The notes: generated by a model not told the origin, from the sequence alone. A stretch of 64,000 bases of DNA from Nodularia spumigena CCY9414 (GCF_000340565.2 NZ_CP007203.1:3452508-3516507); one strand, 5' to 3'. Shown: positions 36,472 to 46,231, counted from the stretch's first letter. Numbers and translations are program-made.

Positions 36472-37284
36472 ATGACTATTAAATTTGGCTTAATTGGTGG
36501 CGGAGTCATGGGAGAAGCGCTGTTATCCCGCCTGATTGCAAGGGAAATCTATCAAGCATCGGAAGTGATAGTCAGTGAACCCCTACCGACACGCCAAAGT
36601 TATTTGCGGCAAAAATATAATGTCAATGTAACTACAGATAATGGTCTGGTATTTACAGAAGCGAGTGAAGTAGTATTTTTAGCAGTAAAACCACAGGTAT
36701 TCAGTGCGATCGCTCAAGAATTAGCAGACGTTCTGACTATCCAAATATCGCCCCTAGTAATTTCGATTTTAGCTGGAGTATCCTTAAGCCAACTAGAATC
36801 AGCATTTCCCCAGTTACCAGTCATTCGAGCCATGCCCAACACCCCAGCCACAGTGGGGGCGGGAATTACCGCCATGTGTTTAGGTGCATACACCAGCCCC
36901 AAGCATCACAAAATAGCACATCAAGTTTTTTCGGCAGTGGGACAAGTGGTAGAAGTTTCCGAAATGCTCATGGATGCAGTCACAGGACTATCTGGTAGTG
37001 GCCCTGCTTACGTAGCCTTGATGGTAGAATCTCTGGCTGATGGGGGAGTAGCCGCCGGACTACCCAGAGGTATCGCCAATCAACTAGCTTTACAAACTGT
37101 ATTAGGAACCGCGACACTGTTGCAAGAAAACAAAATCCACCCCGCAGAACTCAAAGACAGTGTTACCAGTCCCGGTGGTACAACAATAGCTGGAATTGCC
37201 CAACTCGAAAAAGCCGGATTCCGTTCAGCTGTGATTGAAGCAGTCAAAGCGGCAGCACTGCGATCGCAAGAACTGGGAAAATGA
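36472..37284 (+). CDS. proC: pyrroline-5-carboxylate reductase
   Basis: 270 residues. The NAD(P)-binding motif FGLIGGGVMGEAL starts the protein. Later motifs are AVKPQVF, VIRAMPNTPATVG, GLSGSGPAYV and the family signature with LKDSVTSPGGTTIAGI. The enzyme makes proline from pyrroline-5-carboxylate in the cytoplasm. Length is normal and no defect is seen. It starts at the ATG at 36472; the gene ends just before a low-complexity repeat block. Confidence 0.97.
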   Translation: MTIKFGLIGGGVMGEALLSRLIAREIYQASEVIVSEPLPTRQSYLRQKYNVNVTTDNGLVFTEASEVVFLAVKPQVFSAIAQELADVLTIQISPLVISILAGVSLSQLESAFPQLPVIRAMPNTPATVGAGITAMCLGAYTSPKHHKIAHQVFSAVGQVVEVSEMLMDAVTGLSGSGPAYVALMVESLADGGVAAGLPRGIANQLALQTVLGTATLLQENKIHPAELKDSVTSPGGTTIAGIAQLEKAGFRSAVIEAVKAAALRSQELGK

Positions 37285-37598
37285 GGGAGTAGGGAGTAGG
37301 GAGTGGGGAGTGTGGTCCGTGGGGAGAAGAGGAACGGGGGCAGGGGGCAGGGGGCAGGGGAGAAGAGGAACGGTTGTTAAGTACACTCCCCCTTGCTCCG
37401 GTGCTCCGGTGCGCCCCTGCTTCTTCTGGGGAGTGGTTCGTGTGGTCCGTGTGGTCCGTGTGGGGAGAAGACAGTAACTTCCTAATGACCAATGACCAAT
37501 GACCCATGACCAATGACCAATGACCAATGACTAATGACTAACGAAGTTGACAAAATAGCCGTTAATATAGTAAAAAGTCCGGTTGCAAATTTGATTGA
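37285..37598. repeat. low-complexity G-rich block plus STRR heptamers
   Basis: It contains GGGAGTAGGGAGTGGGGAG and GGGGCAGGGGG runs (37285-37365), GTGGTCCGT triplications (37438-37460) and tandem AATGACC/AATGACT heptamers (37484-37541). These are the short tandemly repeated repetitive sequences known from heterocystous cyanobacteria. No gene. Confidence 0.85.
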
Positions 37599-40274
37599 GT
37601 GAATTATCCCGCACCATCTCCAGAACTTGACTTAGGGTTAATATTTCCCTTTGAATTGGATCAATTCCAAAAAGATGCGATCGCGTCCCTAAATTCTGGA
37701 CGCTCCGTAGTCGTATGTGCGCCCACAGGTTCGGGCAAAACTTTAGTTGGGGAATATGCCATCTATCGAGCCTTATCACGAGGGAAACGTGTGTTTTACA
37801 CCACACCCCTCAAGGCATTGTCAAACCAGAAATTACGCGATTTTCGTGAGCAATTTGGGTATGACCAAGTTGGACTGTTAACAGGAGATATTTCTATTAA
37901 CAGGGACGCACCAATTCTGGTAATGACAACAGAAATATTCCGGAATATGCTCTATGGTACACCCATCGGGCAAATTGGTATTTCCTTAGTAGACGTAGAA
38001 GCGGTGGTACTAGATGAATGCCACTACATGAACGATCGCCAACGCGGTACAGTTTGGGAAGAATCCATTATTTACTGTCCTCGTGAAATTCAACTAGCAG
38101 CCCTTTCCGCAACAGTTGCCAACAGCGACCAACTCACCGACTGGCTAAATCGCGTTCACGGTCCCACAGACCTGATTTATTCCGATTTTCGTCCCGTTCC
38201 CTTAGAATTTTACTATTGCAATCCTAAAGGGCTGTTTCCCCTGCTGAATGAGAGCAAAACCAAAATTAACCCCCGTTTAGCAAACAGAGGCAAAAGGAAG
38301 CAAGGAGACAGGGGTAGAAATGGTAGACCAGAAGCCCCTGGCATAGCTTACACCCTCAGCCAGCTACAGCAAAGGGATATGCTCCCAGCGATTTACTTTA
38401 TTTTTAGTCGCCGGGGATGTGATAAAGCAGTAGCAGAAGTTGGTGATTTATGGCTGGTAAATAATGATGAGTCGCAAATATTACGCGAGCAAATTGATAA
38501 TTTTTTAGCCCGTAATCCTGAAGCCGGGCGTTCTGGGCAAATTGCGCCCCTGTATAGAGGTATTGCTGCTCACCATGCCGGAATTTTACCTGCGTGGAAA
38601 GGATTAGTAGAAGAACTATTTCAACAAGGATTAATTAAAGTCGTCTTCGCCACAGAGACACTAGCGGCGGGAATTAATATGCCAGCCCGGACAACAGTAA
38701 TTTCCACCCTTTCCAAACGGACTGATTCGGGACATCGCCTATTAAACGCTTCGGAATTCCTTCAAATGGCTGGGCGGGCTGGTCGGCGAGGGATGGATTT
38801 ACAAGGTCATGTGGTGACAGTCCAAACCCCCTTTGAAGGCTCGAAGGAAGCAGCATATTTAGCCACATCTAAACCAGACCCATTGGTGAGTCAGTTTACA
38901 CCCAGCTATGGAATGGTGCTGAACTTGCTGCAAATCCATACTTTAGAGCAAGCGAAGGAACTGATAGAACGCAGCTTTGGGCAGTACATGGCAACTGTGC
39001 ATTTAACACCAGAGTATGAAGAGATTTCAGAACTGCAAACCCAATTAGCCCAACTTCACGAACAAATTGCCGCAGTTAATGAACATGAACTAGCAGTTTA
39101 TGAGAAATTACGGCAACGCTTGAAAGTAGAACGCCAGTTATTATCAACCCTGCAAGAACAAGCAGTGGAAAATCGGCAAGAAGAATTTGTGATGATGTTG
39201 AGCTTTGCAGTGTCTGGAACACTGTTGAGTCTCAAAGGTAAAAACATCGCCGTATCTATACCCATCACAGCAGTATTAGTGGGAAAAATACCTGGTGGTG
39301 AAGCTCCTTATTTGATCTGCTTGGGGCAAGATAATCGCTGGTATGTGGTGACAACTAAGGATGTTGTCGATTTGTATGCTGAGTTGCCACGAGTGGATGT
39401 GCCAGAGCATATCGTACCACCTCCTGAATTGCTGTTAAAGCCGGGTCAATCGCTGCGTGGGAGTGAAGAAACATTTGCGATCGCCCAACGCATTCCTGAG
39501 TCTGGAGAAGGCTCAATATATATGCCTCCAGAAGTGGCTGAACAACTCAGTCGCGTTACCGCAGTCCAAGAGCAATTAGAAGCAAATCCCATCCATCAAT
39601 CAGGCAATGTTAGCAAGATATTCAAACGCCGGGCGCGTTATGTGGAATTAGAAGCCGAACTTGAGGAATTACAATCACAAGTTGAGGAACACTCACAACG
39701 CCATTGGGAAGAATTTGTCAATTTAATTGCCATCTTGCAACAGTTTGACGCTTTAGATAATTTAGTCCCCACCAAATTAGGGCAAATTGCTGCCGCCATT
39801 CGGGGAGAAAATGAATTATGGCTGGGTTTAGTCTTTGAAAGTGGTGAATTGGAACATTTAGATCCGCACCATTTAGCAGCAGCAGCAGCAGCCTTAGTCA
39901 TCGAAACCCCTCGCCCAGATAGTAGGGTACATTTTGAACTCAGTAACGAAGTAGTAGAAGCCTTGGCAAAACTGCGGAACATTCGCCGCAAAATATTTCA
40001 ACTGCAACGGCGGTATAATGTCGCTCTGCCTATTTGGTTGGAATTTGAGTTAATTGCCATAGTGGAACAGTGGGCGCTGGGAACACCCTGGACAGAACTC
40101 TGTGAAAATACCACTTTGGATGAAGGCGATGTAGTGAGGATTTTACGCCGGACTTTGGATTTATTATCTCAGATACCCCACGTTCCTCATTTATCGAAAG
40201 ATTTCCAGCGTAATGCTTATCGGGCGATGCAATTAATTGATAGGTTCCCAGTCAATGAGCAAGTCCTAAGTTGA
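37599..40274 (+). CDS. Ski2-like DExH-box RNA helicase
   Basis: 891 residues from a GTG start. Helicase motifs: I CAPTGSGKT (41-49), Ia TTPLKALSNQ, II DECH in AVVLDECHYMND, III LSATVAN, IV-like FIFSRRGCDKAV, V FATETLAAGINMPA and VI QMAGRAGRRG. Domain order and the C-terminal helical (DSHCT-like) half resemble Mtr4/Ski2 helicases that unwind structured RNA for degradation. A short polar insert rich in Gly/Arg (residues 228-247) is likely a loop. Present across cyanobacteria; the precise role is not known. The GTG start is chosen because the helicase N-terminus begins right after it. Confidence 0.92.
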   Translation: MNYPAPSPELDLGLIFPFELDQFQKDAIASLNSGRSVVVCAPTGSGKTLVGEYAIYRALSRGKRVFYTTPLKALSNQKLRDFREQFGYDQVGLLTGDISINRDAPILVMTTEIFRNMLYGTPIGQIGISLVDVEAVVLDECHYMNDRQRGTVWEESIIYCPREIQLAALSATVANSDQLTDWLNRVHGPTDLIYSDFRPVPLEFYYCNPKGLFPLLNESKTKINPRLANRGKRKQGDRGRNGRPEAPGIAYTLSQLQQRDMLPAIYFIFSRRGCDKAVAEVGDLWLVNNDESQILREQIDNFLARNPEAGRSGQIAPLYRGIAAHHAGILPAWKGLVEELFQQGLIKVVFATETLAAGINMPARTTVISTLSKRTDSGHRLLNASEFLQMAGRAGRRGMDLQGHVVTVQTPFEGSKEAAYLATSKPDPLVSQFTPSYGMVLNLLQIHTLEQAKELIERSFGQYMATVHLTPEYEEISELQTQLAQLHEQIAAVNEHELAVYEKLRQRLKVERQLLSTLQEQAVENRQEEFVMMLSFAVSGTLLSLKGKNIAVSIPITAVLVGKIPGGEAPYLICLGQDNRWYVVTTKDVVDLYAELPRVDVPEHIVPPPELLLKPGQSLRGSEETFAIAQRIPESGEGSIYMPPEVAEQLSRVTAVQEQLEANPIHQSGNVSKIFKRRARYVELEAELEELQSQVEEHSQRHWEEFVNLIAILQQFDALDNLVPTKLGQIAAAIRGENELWLGLVFESGELEHLDPHHLAAAAAALVIETPRPDSRVHFELSNEVVEALAKLRNIRRKIFQLQRRYNVALPIWLEFELIAIVEQWALGTPWTELCENTTLDEGDVVRILRRTLDLLSQIPHVPHLSKDFQRNAYRAMQLIDRFPVNEQVLS

Positions 40275-40885
40275 CAATTCATAGACAAAACTATACTTAT
40301 ATTGACAAAAATCAATATATATTTTAGGAAAAAATCAACTACTTGATATATAATACGGTGATATCAAGTATTGAATTGAGACTATTGCCGACGCGAAAAC
40401 CAAGCAATGATGGTGGTAGTCTTTTTCAGAAACTTAATTGGAACACAATCGCGTCTGGCTAAGGCGTGAAAGTCTACTGAGGGATAACTGCTCCCATGCT
40501 CCCGTTGAAGTAGAAAGTAAAGTCTAGTTTTGTCTAGGTTTTATATAGCAGAATATAGGATGGTGGGTTACGCTGTCGCTTTAGCGTAGCCATGCCCCTT
40601 GGGCTATACCCACCCTACTGGCTGGCTGTATTTTGAGAATTTGTATATTTTCTATTTATTTAATAAAATAATTCTTCCTTATCAATCTAACAATAACATT
40701 TTAAAAAGCAATTGTCAACCCCCCAATACTCTATTTTTGCCGGGAAATAGAGAAAAAAATTAGGTATTTTTTATCTACTGTAGACAATTGATTTGGGGTA
40801 GATGAGATGATTTATGTGTAGACTGGAATTAATAAGAGAAGAAAATACTCAGGGAAATTATTTCAACTCCACCCAGGATTTATAT
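40275..40885. other. intergenic region with a possible decayed transposon end
   Basis: No intact gene. The stretch 40381-40560 (GCGAAAACCAAGCAATGATGG, then GAGGGATAACTGCTCCC, GCTCCCGTTGAAG and GTCTAGTTTTGTCTAG) resembles the 3' end of TnpB-type elements as I remember them from cyanobacteria, with the frame broken by stops. After it comes a GC-rich palindromic repeat (40560-40615) and AT-rich sequence leading to the SirB1-like gene. Confidence 0.4.
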
Positions 40886-41731
40886 ATGAATTTCTCGTCA
40901 GCACGATTATATTTTTACCAGGAAATTCAACAGCCTGACGAGCAGATTGATTTAGCCAAGGCGGCTTTGTATATTGCTCAGGAAGAATATCCTGATCTGG
41001 ATACTGCGGAATACCTCAACGCTCTCGATACAATGGCGGGTGAGGTTCAAGAATGTTTACCTGCGTCACCATATCCTCTGCGAATTATTCAAACTCTTAA
41101 TGAATATCTCTATACTGATTTAGGATTTGCGGGGAATCAAACAGACTATTATGATCCGTGCAATAGCTTTTTAAATGATGTGATTGACCGTCGCATGGGG
41201 ATTCCGATTACTTTGGCGCTGGTTTATCTGGAAATTGCCCGTAGGATTGATTTTCCTATGGTGGGGGTAGGAATGCCAGGACATTTCTTGATTCGTCCTG
41301 ATATTCCAGATATGGAAATTTTTGTTGATGCGTTTAATGGTGGTGAGGTGATGTTTGCAGAAGATTGTGAAAACCACTTATCTCAAATGTTTCAGCAACC
41401 TGTGAGTTTACGACCTGAGTTTTTAGCCCCGGTAAGTAATCGGCAATTGTTGGCGCGGATGCTGACTAATTTGAAATATATTTACCTGAAACAACAAAAT
41501 TTGGCAAAAAGTTTGGCTGCGGTTGAACGGATTTTGCGGTTGTTTCCGGAGATGATTTTAGAGGTGCGCGATAGCGCAAGCGCTGACTTGTCAGTTCGCG
41601 GTTTGCTGTATTATCAACTTGGTGAATATCATCAAGCTGCGGATGACTTGCAAAGTTATCTGGTCAAGGTTCCTCATGCTGAGGATGCAGTGGTAATTCG
41701 GCAATTACTGGCTGAGATGGGAAAGGATTAA
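40886..41731 (+). CDS. SirB1-like transglutaminase-fold/TPR protein
   Basis: 281 residues from the ATG at 40886, which has AGGA seven bases upstream; an in-frame ATG 24 codons earlier is less likely. The core RRMGIPITLALVYLEIARRIDFPMVGVGMPGHFLIR is the SirB1/transglutaminase-like block, with the His of GHFLIR and Asp of FVDAFNGG in the usual places. From about residue 185 come TPR-like helices (LKYIYLKQQNLAKSLAAVERIL; GLLYYQLGEYHQAADDL). Biochemical role is not established. Residues RDSASADLS within the TPR part come from GCGCGATAGCGCAAGCGC, a palindrome common in Nostocales, inserted in frame. Confidence 0.87.
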   Translation: MNFSSARLYFYQEIQQPDEQIDLAKAALYIAQEEYPDLDTAEYLNALDTMAGEVQECLPASPYPLRIIQTLNEYLYTDLGFAGNQTDYYDPCNSFLNDVIDRRMGIPITLALVYLEIARRIDFPMVGVGMPGHFLIRPDIPDMEIFVDAFNGGEVMFAEDCENHLSQMFQQPVSLRPEFLAPVSNRQLLARMLTNLKYIYLKQQNLAKSLAAVERILRLFPEMILEVRDSASADLSVRGLLYYQLGEYHQAADDLQSYLVKVPHAEDAVVIRQLLAEMGKD

Positions 41732-41801
41732 ACCTCACCCCCAACCCCTCTCCTTAGCAAGGAGAGGGGAGAATTTAAGGCAGTTAAAGACAGGCTAAAC
41801 T

Positions 41802-41871
41802 AATGACAAATGACAAATGACTAATGACAAATGACTAATGACAAATGACTAATGACTAATGACTAATGACT
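41802..41871. repeat. STRR heptamer array
   Basis: About ten AATGACA/AATGACT heptamers in tandem. The array overlaps the 3' end of the leftward SRPBCC gene. Just upstream, 41731-41772 holds a CCCCTCTCCTTAGCAAGG hairpin repeat of the family seen upstream of cas1. Confidence 0.9.
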
Positions 41872-42298
41872 CTGCAACTTGTTTGAGGCGACGTAGTTGG
41901 GCTTGCATATCTTTTTGAGTCCAAGATATGGCAAAGTTATTGAAGCCCCAACTGACTATGGGGTTAGGAATATCGTACTCAAAGCGGTTGACAAGAAGCG
42001 TATTTTGTGCTATTTGTTGGCATTCCCAGCGATCGCGCCCTTGAAAAAATCCCTGAAATTCCCAAACAACTAAACCCGGTTGCCGTTCTACGACGACACT
42101 TTTGAGAGTAGGTTTAAGTAAAGGAATTTGAATCACAAACAGACTTTCACTGCCAATCTCCGTACTCCATGTACCCACGGGTTCACAACATAGGGCGGGA
42201 TTGAGCCAACGGTGCATGAGTGTTAAATCGGTAATGCACCGTTCCACTATTGTGGCTGTGGCATTAATTTGAATCGATTGCTCAAAAGCTTGGGACAT
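41849..42298 (-). CDS. SRPBCC/polyketide-cyclase-like protein
   Basis: 149 residues with the START-like pattern: FEQSIQINATATIVERCITDLTLMHRWLNP at the start, central strands (SLFVIQIPL, VVERQPGLVVWEFQG, WECQQIAQNTLLVNRFEYD) and a long C-terminal helix (WTQKDMQAQLRRLKQVAESL). Members bind hydrophobic ligands; the ligand is unknown. The last residues, SLVISH, and the stop codon are encoded by STRR heptamers, so the present C-terminus is repeat-derived. No operon partner. Confidence 0.82.
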   Translation of the reverse strand: MSQAFEQSIQINATATIVERCITDLTLMHRWLNPALCCEPVGTWSTEIGSESLFVIQIPLLKPTLKSVVVERQPGLVVWEFQGFFQGRDRWECQQIAQNTLLVNRFEYDIPNPIVSWGFNNFAISWTQKDMQAQLRRLKQVAESLVISH

Positions 42299-42685
42299 TC
42301 CACATTTCTCATGCTGTTGCTTTACTTAGAATATCGCAAAATTTAGCACTTTTGTGACATTATCATCCCCCCCTGCTCCCTGCTCCCTGCTCCTCTGCTT
42401 CTTTTGCAATGGCTTGAGTGCAGACACAAATATACAAGTTACTTCTAAATACTGACAAACAGGCGATTTTGTGGGATATTGGTGAATAAAAGCAGAATAT
42501 AAATCAAAAATTCAAAAAAATATCTTTGAGAGCAACTGCCTTTATGTGTTTATTGGCCATTTACTGGTAAATTGATAGGCAAAACATGAGTGAACTTACT
42601 GGGGCTAAGGATGATTTCATATCCAGCTATTCCATAAGTATTACAAGTGTTTTTTGGAGACATCTTACCTTAATAGCGGAAAACC
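42299..42685. other. intergenic region before the five-repeat channel gene
   Basis: No supported gene. It carries CTGCTCCCTGCTCC low-complexity sequence (42370-42398) and AT-rich sequence near 42480-42580 that may hold the promoter of the rightward channel gene. Confidence 0.5.
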
Positions 42686-44350
42686 ATGAACACAACTTGG
42701 CAAGGTATAACCCAGTTGATAGACAGTGGTTTATCGATGAGAGTACAACATTTTTTGGCACAATCGCCAAGCCTGCCACTGGATCAAGAAAGAGTTAACG
42801 AAGGAATCACTGAAGTCCAAGGAATTATTGGACAGGTGATGGCGTTTACCCCCCGTTTATTAGGGGCGGCGGCACTTTTGTTAGTTGGTTGGCTGATTGC
42901 GGCCATCCTGGGCGCAGTCACCAAAAAAATTCTCGATAACACTGAGATAGATAATCGGATTGCTGCGGGGATAACGGGTCGTGAAGATGTTCCCCAGATA
43001 GAGAAATTAATCTCTGGCTTAGTCTTCTGGAGTATCATTTTAATCACAGTCGTAGCTGTTTTACAAACTCTAGAACTAGAGGTAGCCTCTCGACCACTGA
43101 ATAATTTGCTTGACCAACTGATTGGCTTTTTGCCCAAGTTGGTTGGTGCGGGAATTCTTTTGGGAGTGGCTTGGTTAGTGGCGACAGTGGTCAAACTTCT
43201 GACGGTGCGAGGGTTACAAGCGCTAAGACTGGATGAGCGTCTGAATCAAGAAGCGCAAGACAATACACTCAACACCAACCAATTATCTTTGAGTGAGACC
43301 ATTGGTAATGCTCTGTATTGGTTTATCTTCTTACTGTTTCTCGTGCCAATTTTGGATACCCTGGCGCTGAGACAGGCGCTATTACCGGTACAATCCTTAA
43401 TTACAGAGATTCTGTCAATTCTGCCCAATATTCTAGGGGCGGGATTAATTGCCGCAGTTGGTTGGTTTATCGCTAATATAGTGCGGCGGATTGTTACCAA
43501 CTTACTAGCAACCACAGGTGTTGACAATCTGGGAAGTCGCGTTGGACTTTCCCCAGCTTCAGGAATGCAATCTCTGTCAAGTATTATAGGCACGATTGTC
43601 TATATTTTGATTTTGATTCCTGTGGCGATCGCATCGCTGAATGCTTTGAGAATTGAGGCTATATCTGTACCTGCGATCGCTATGTTACAGCAGGTGCTAA
43701 ATACTCTACCCGCCATCTTTACTGCGATCGCAATTTTAATTGTGTCGTTTTTCTTAGGGCGGTTTGTATCGGAGTTGGTGACTAGTATCCTCAGCAGTTT
43801 AGGCTTTAACAACATTTTCACCGTATTGGGTCTACCAACACTCAGTAGACAATCTGCAACAGTAGACGCAGAAACAGAAGCAGAAGCAACACCAAAACCA
43901 GCCAGCCGCACCCCATCAGAAATTGCCGGGATTGTGGCTTTAGTGGGTATTATGCTGTTTGCCACAGTAGCAGCAGTTAATATTCTGAATATCCCCGCCT
44001 TGACAACACTGGTAACAGGGATTTTAATTATATTGGGGCGGATTTTGGCAGGATTGATTGTATTTGCCATTGGTTTGTTCTTAGCAAATCTGGCGTTCCA
44101 ACTGATTACCAGTTCCGGCGACCGCCAAGCCCGAATTTTGGGACAGGTAGCGCGGATTGCGATTATTACCTTAGTTTCGGCAATGGCATTGCAACAGGTT
44201 GGTATTGCCAGTGATATTGTGAATCTAGCCTTTGGACTTTTACTAGGTGCGATCGCTGTTGCAATTGCCCTATCCTTTGGTCTGGGTGGCCGTGATATTG
44301 CCCGTGAACAAGTTCAAGGTTGGCTTGACTCTTTTAAAAGTAAAGAGTAA
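42686..44350 (+). CDS. mechanosensitive-channel-like protein with repeated TM-helix motifs
   Basis: 554 residues containing about ten hydrophobic segments. The motif of a Pro-containing helix plus Leu-Val-Gly-Trp-Leu/Phe-Ile-Ala recurs: PRLLGAAALLLVGWLIAAI, PKLVGAGILLGVAWLVATV, PNILGAGLIAAVGWFIANI, PAIFTAIAILIVSFFLGRF and a fifth near residue 445. This is the conserved TM helix repeat of CmpX/MscS-related proteins. The MscS beta domain is not evident, but the C-terminus has GLLLGAIAVAIALSFGLGGRD, a pore-helix-like glycine-rich stretch. Probably a membrane tension or ion channel component. The start ATG at 42686 is plausible but a ribosome binding site is not strong. Confidence 0.85.
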   Translation: MNTTWQGITQLIDSGLSMRVQHFLAQSPSLPLDQERVNEGITEVQGIIGQVMAFTPRLLGAAALLLVGWLIAAILGAVTKKILDNTEIDNRIAAGITGREDVPQIEKLISGLVFWSIILITVVAVLQTLELEVASRPLNNLLDQLIGFLPKLVGAGILLGVAWLVATVVKLLTVRGLQALRLDERLNQEAQDNTLNTNQLSLSETIGNALYWFIFLLFLVPILDTLALRQALLPVQSLITEILSILPNILGAGLIAAVGWFIANIVRRIVTNLLATTGVDNLGSRVGLSPASGMQSLSSIIGTIVYILILIPVAIASLNALRIEAISVPAIAMLQQVLNTLPAIFTAIAILIVSFFLGRFVSELVTSILSSLGFNNIFTVLGLPTLSRQSATVDAETEAEATPKPASRTPSEIAGIVALVGIMLFATVAAVNILNIPALTTLVTGILIILGRILAGLIVFAIGLFLANLAFQLITSSGDRQARILGQVARIAIITLVSAMALQQVGIASDIVNLAFGLLLGAIAVAIALSFGLGGRDIAREQVQGWLDSFKSKE

Positions 44351-44392
44351 AAGTATTACTTTCACCAGATAAGAATCATAAACTCTTTTAGA

Positions 44393-44474
44393 CGTAGGTT
44401 GGGTTAAGGCTTTGGGAAACGCAACAAAACCAGGCATTCTTAGGATCGGGTTTCGTTCCTTAATCTAACCTACG
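44393..44474. repeat. palindromic dispersed repeat, TGTAGGTTGGGTT family, copy D
   Basis: CGTAGGTTGGGTTAAGGC at the left and CTAACCTACG at the right, with AACAAAACCAGGCATTCTTA in the centre, close to the centre of copy A (2429-2510). Confidence 0.75.
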
Positions 44475-44525
44475 CATCACATGACAAATTGGTACATAAC
44501 ATAAATTGTCTAATTTGTCAAGAAA

Positions 44526-45986
44526 TTAAGCTTTCAGTTTTACTTTTTGTTTTAATTCTTCTTTAATGCGGTTGAGGATAGATTTTTCGTCTAAGTTTGC
44601 CAAAATCCGACTAATAACTGCTTTTGGTCCTTCATCACCCCAAGTCGCGCCATTAGCCAAGTAAACTTTAGTAACTTGTCCAATACCATAGGAAGAAACC
44701 CCAGCCACCCCGGCTTGAGTGATTGCTACAGAGATATAAGGTGCAAAGGTAGCGCCAGCAGTAGCTGATGCAGAGATGCCCAGCACAGTTTTTAATCCAC
44801 TCAAGCCTAAATTTGCCAGCAGCTCACTGAAACCGATACCGCCCATACTCAGAGCAATTTTTTGTAATAATTGCACAGCACCGCTTTCACTCATGGGGAT
44901 GCCATAGAGTTTAGATAAACCCAAAATCAGAGAAATATCAATTACTATACTACTAAGTATATCTATAACTGTTACCGGATTGAGAGCGATCGCTAAAGCC
45001 TTAGTCATCACAGCCTTCCAAATCAACTGATTAGCATTCTGTTCGCGAATCATCAGTTTTCGCTCAACCAATTGCTCATTCACATTATCCGCATAAAGCA
45101 TAGTATTGAGAGCAACCAAAGCTTTACCTTCACGGTGCAAAATCTCCAAAATTTTCAGCTTCAGTTCTTCAACTTGGGCTGTACTGTTACGTAACTGCAC
45201 CCCCCTACTACCATCAGGGCGCATAATCGCCGTCTTCACCAGTGGTGATGCAGCAGCCATGACTATTTCTAAAGGCGTGAGTAACTCCCTCACCCGTTCA
45301 TCTCTGATTTTGTGATAAATTGCCATCCGGTCAGCTTCAGGATACTGATCTACTTTGTTAAATACTAAAATTATCGGTTTACCCGCCTCCCGTAACTGAG
45401 ACAGCGCTTCATATTCTATCTTGGTCATATCCCCAGCAATCACAAACAAAATTAAATCTGCTTGCTTTGCTACCTGTTCAGCCAAAGCTGCACGGGTATC
45501 ACCATCTACTTCATCTAATCCAGGAGTGTCAATGAGTTCCACCTGAGATTGACCCCCCGCAGGTAGAGTTACCCGTAAAGTGCGTTCATTGTCGCCAATT
45601 GTCTCCTCACTAATACTCCAGTTAACTGTTTGAGCATCACGGGTAACTCCATGTAGGGGGCCAGTTTCAAACACCGTTTGTCCAACCAAAGCATTTAGTA
45701 GAGAGGACTTACCACGTCCCACCATGCCAAAAGCAGCAATTTGTACCACCATGCTGTCCAACTTACCCAGCATAGTTTCCAAATCAGCGAGTTCATTTTC
45801 CAATCCGCTTTTTTCCTGGGGAGTCAGGTCAAGATTGGTGACTAAGTTTCGCAGTGCCGTTTGTGCTTGTTTATAGTCGAGAGACCTTTGAATATCTTCA
45901 AAACTGAAAATAGCACTATCCAGTTCTTCGTCCCAGTTGGGTGAGTCGCTGTGATGAGGTTCAGGCAAAGGCAATGTAGAAGTCAT
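44526..45986 (-). CDS. Era-like GTPase with DUF697 membrane domain
   Basis: 486 residues. GTPase motifs: G1 GMVGRGKSS (near 87-95), then GVTRDAQT, G3 DTPG in ELIDTPGLDEVDGDTR, and G4 NKVD in ILVFNKVDQYP. The C-terminal 180 residues contain hydrophobic helices (TKALAIALNPVTVIDILSSI; LLQKIALSMGGIGFSEL) typical of DUF697, linking the GTPase to the membrane. Related proteins are widespread in cyanobacteria; function unknown. The gene stands alone between a dispersed repeat and a G-rich low-complexity block. Confidence 0.88.
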   Translation of the reverse strand: MTSTLPLPEPHHSDSPNWDEELDSAIFSFEDIQRSLDYKQAQTALRNLVTNLDLTPQEKSGLENELADLETMLGKLDSMVVQIAAFGMVGRGKSSLLNALVGQTVFETGPLHGVTRDAQTVNWSISEETIGDNERTLRVTLPAGGQSQVELIDTPGLDEVDGDTRAALAEQVAKQADLILFVIAGDMTKIEYEALSQLREAGKPIILVFNKVDQYPEADRMAIYHKIRDERVRELLTPLEIVMAAASPLVKTAIMRPDGSRGVQLRNSTAQVEELKLKILEILHREGKALVALNTMLYADNVNEQLVERKLMIREQNANQLIWKAVMTKALAIALNPVTVIDILSSIVIDISLILGLSKLYGIPMSESGAVQLLQKIALSMGGIGFSELLANLGLSGLKTVLGISASATAGATFAPYISVAITQAGVAGVSSYGIGQVTKVYLANGATWGDEGPKAVISRILANLDEKSILNRIKEELKQKVKLKA

Positions 45987-46120
45987 ATCAATTTGAAATT
46001 TGCGATTTGGGATTTTGTCCCCATATTCTTATCCTAATTATTTTTAGCAGGGGAATGGGGAGTGGGAGGTGTGGGGAGTGTGGGAGGTGTGGGAGGTGTG
46101 GGGAGAAGACCGTAACTTCC

Positions 46121-46171
46121 CAATGACCAATGACCAATGACCAATGACTAATGACTAATGACTAATAACTA
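46121..46171. repeat. STRR heptamer array
   Basis: CAATGAC/TAATGAC heptamers in tandem, preceded by GTGGGAGGTGTGGGAGGTG repeats (46056-46102), upstream of tpiA. Confidence 0.88.
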
Positions 46172-46231
46172 ACAAAACGTCCTAAACTGAAAAATGCATC
46201 TAGTAGCGTTAGAATCTTGACTAAATCACCT

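Noticed and set aside
37599..40274. Helicase as a defence gene (for example a DISARM- or Zorya-type helicase).
   Set aside because: Motif layout and C-terminal half fit the Ski2/Mtr4-like helicase present throughout cyanobacteria, with housekeeping neighbours.
42784..44070. Three antisense frames of 115-156 codons inside the five-repeat channel gene.
   Set aside because: They mirror the hydrophobic sense gene and show no motif; the sense frame has repeated TM-helix motifs.
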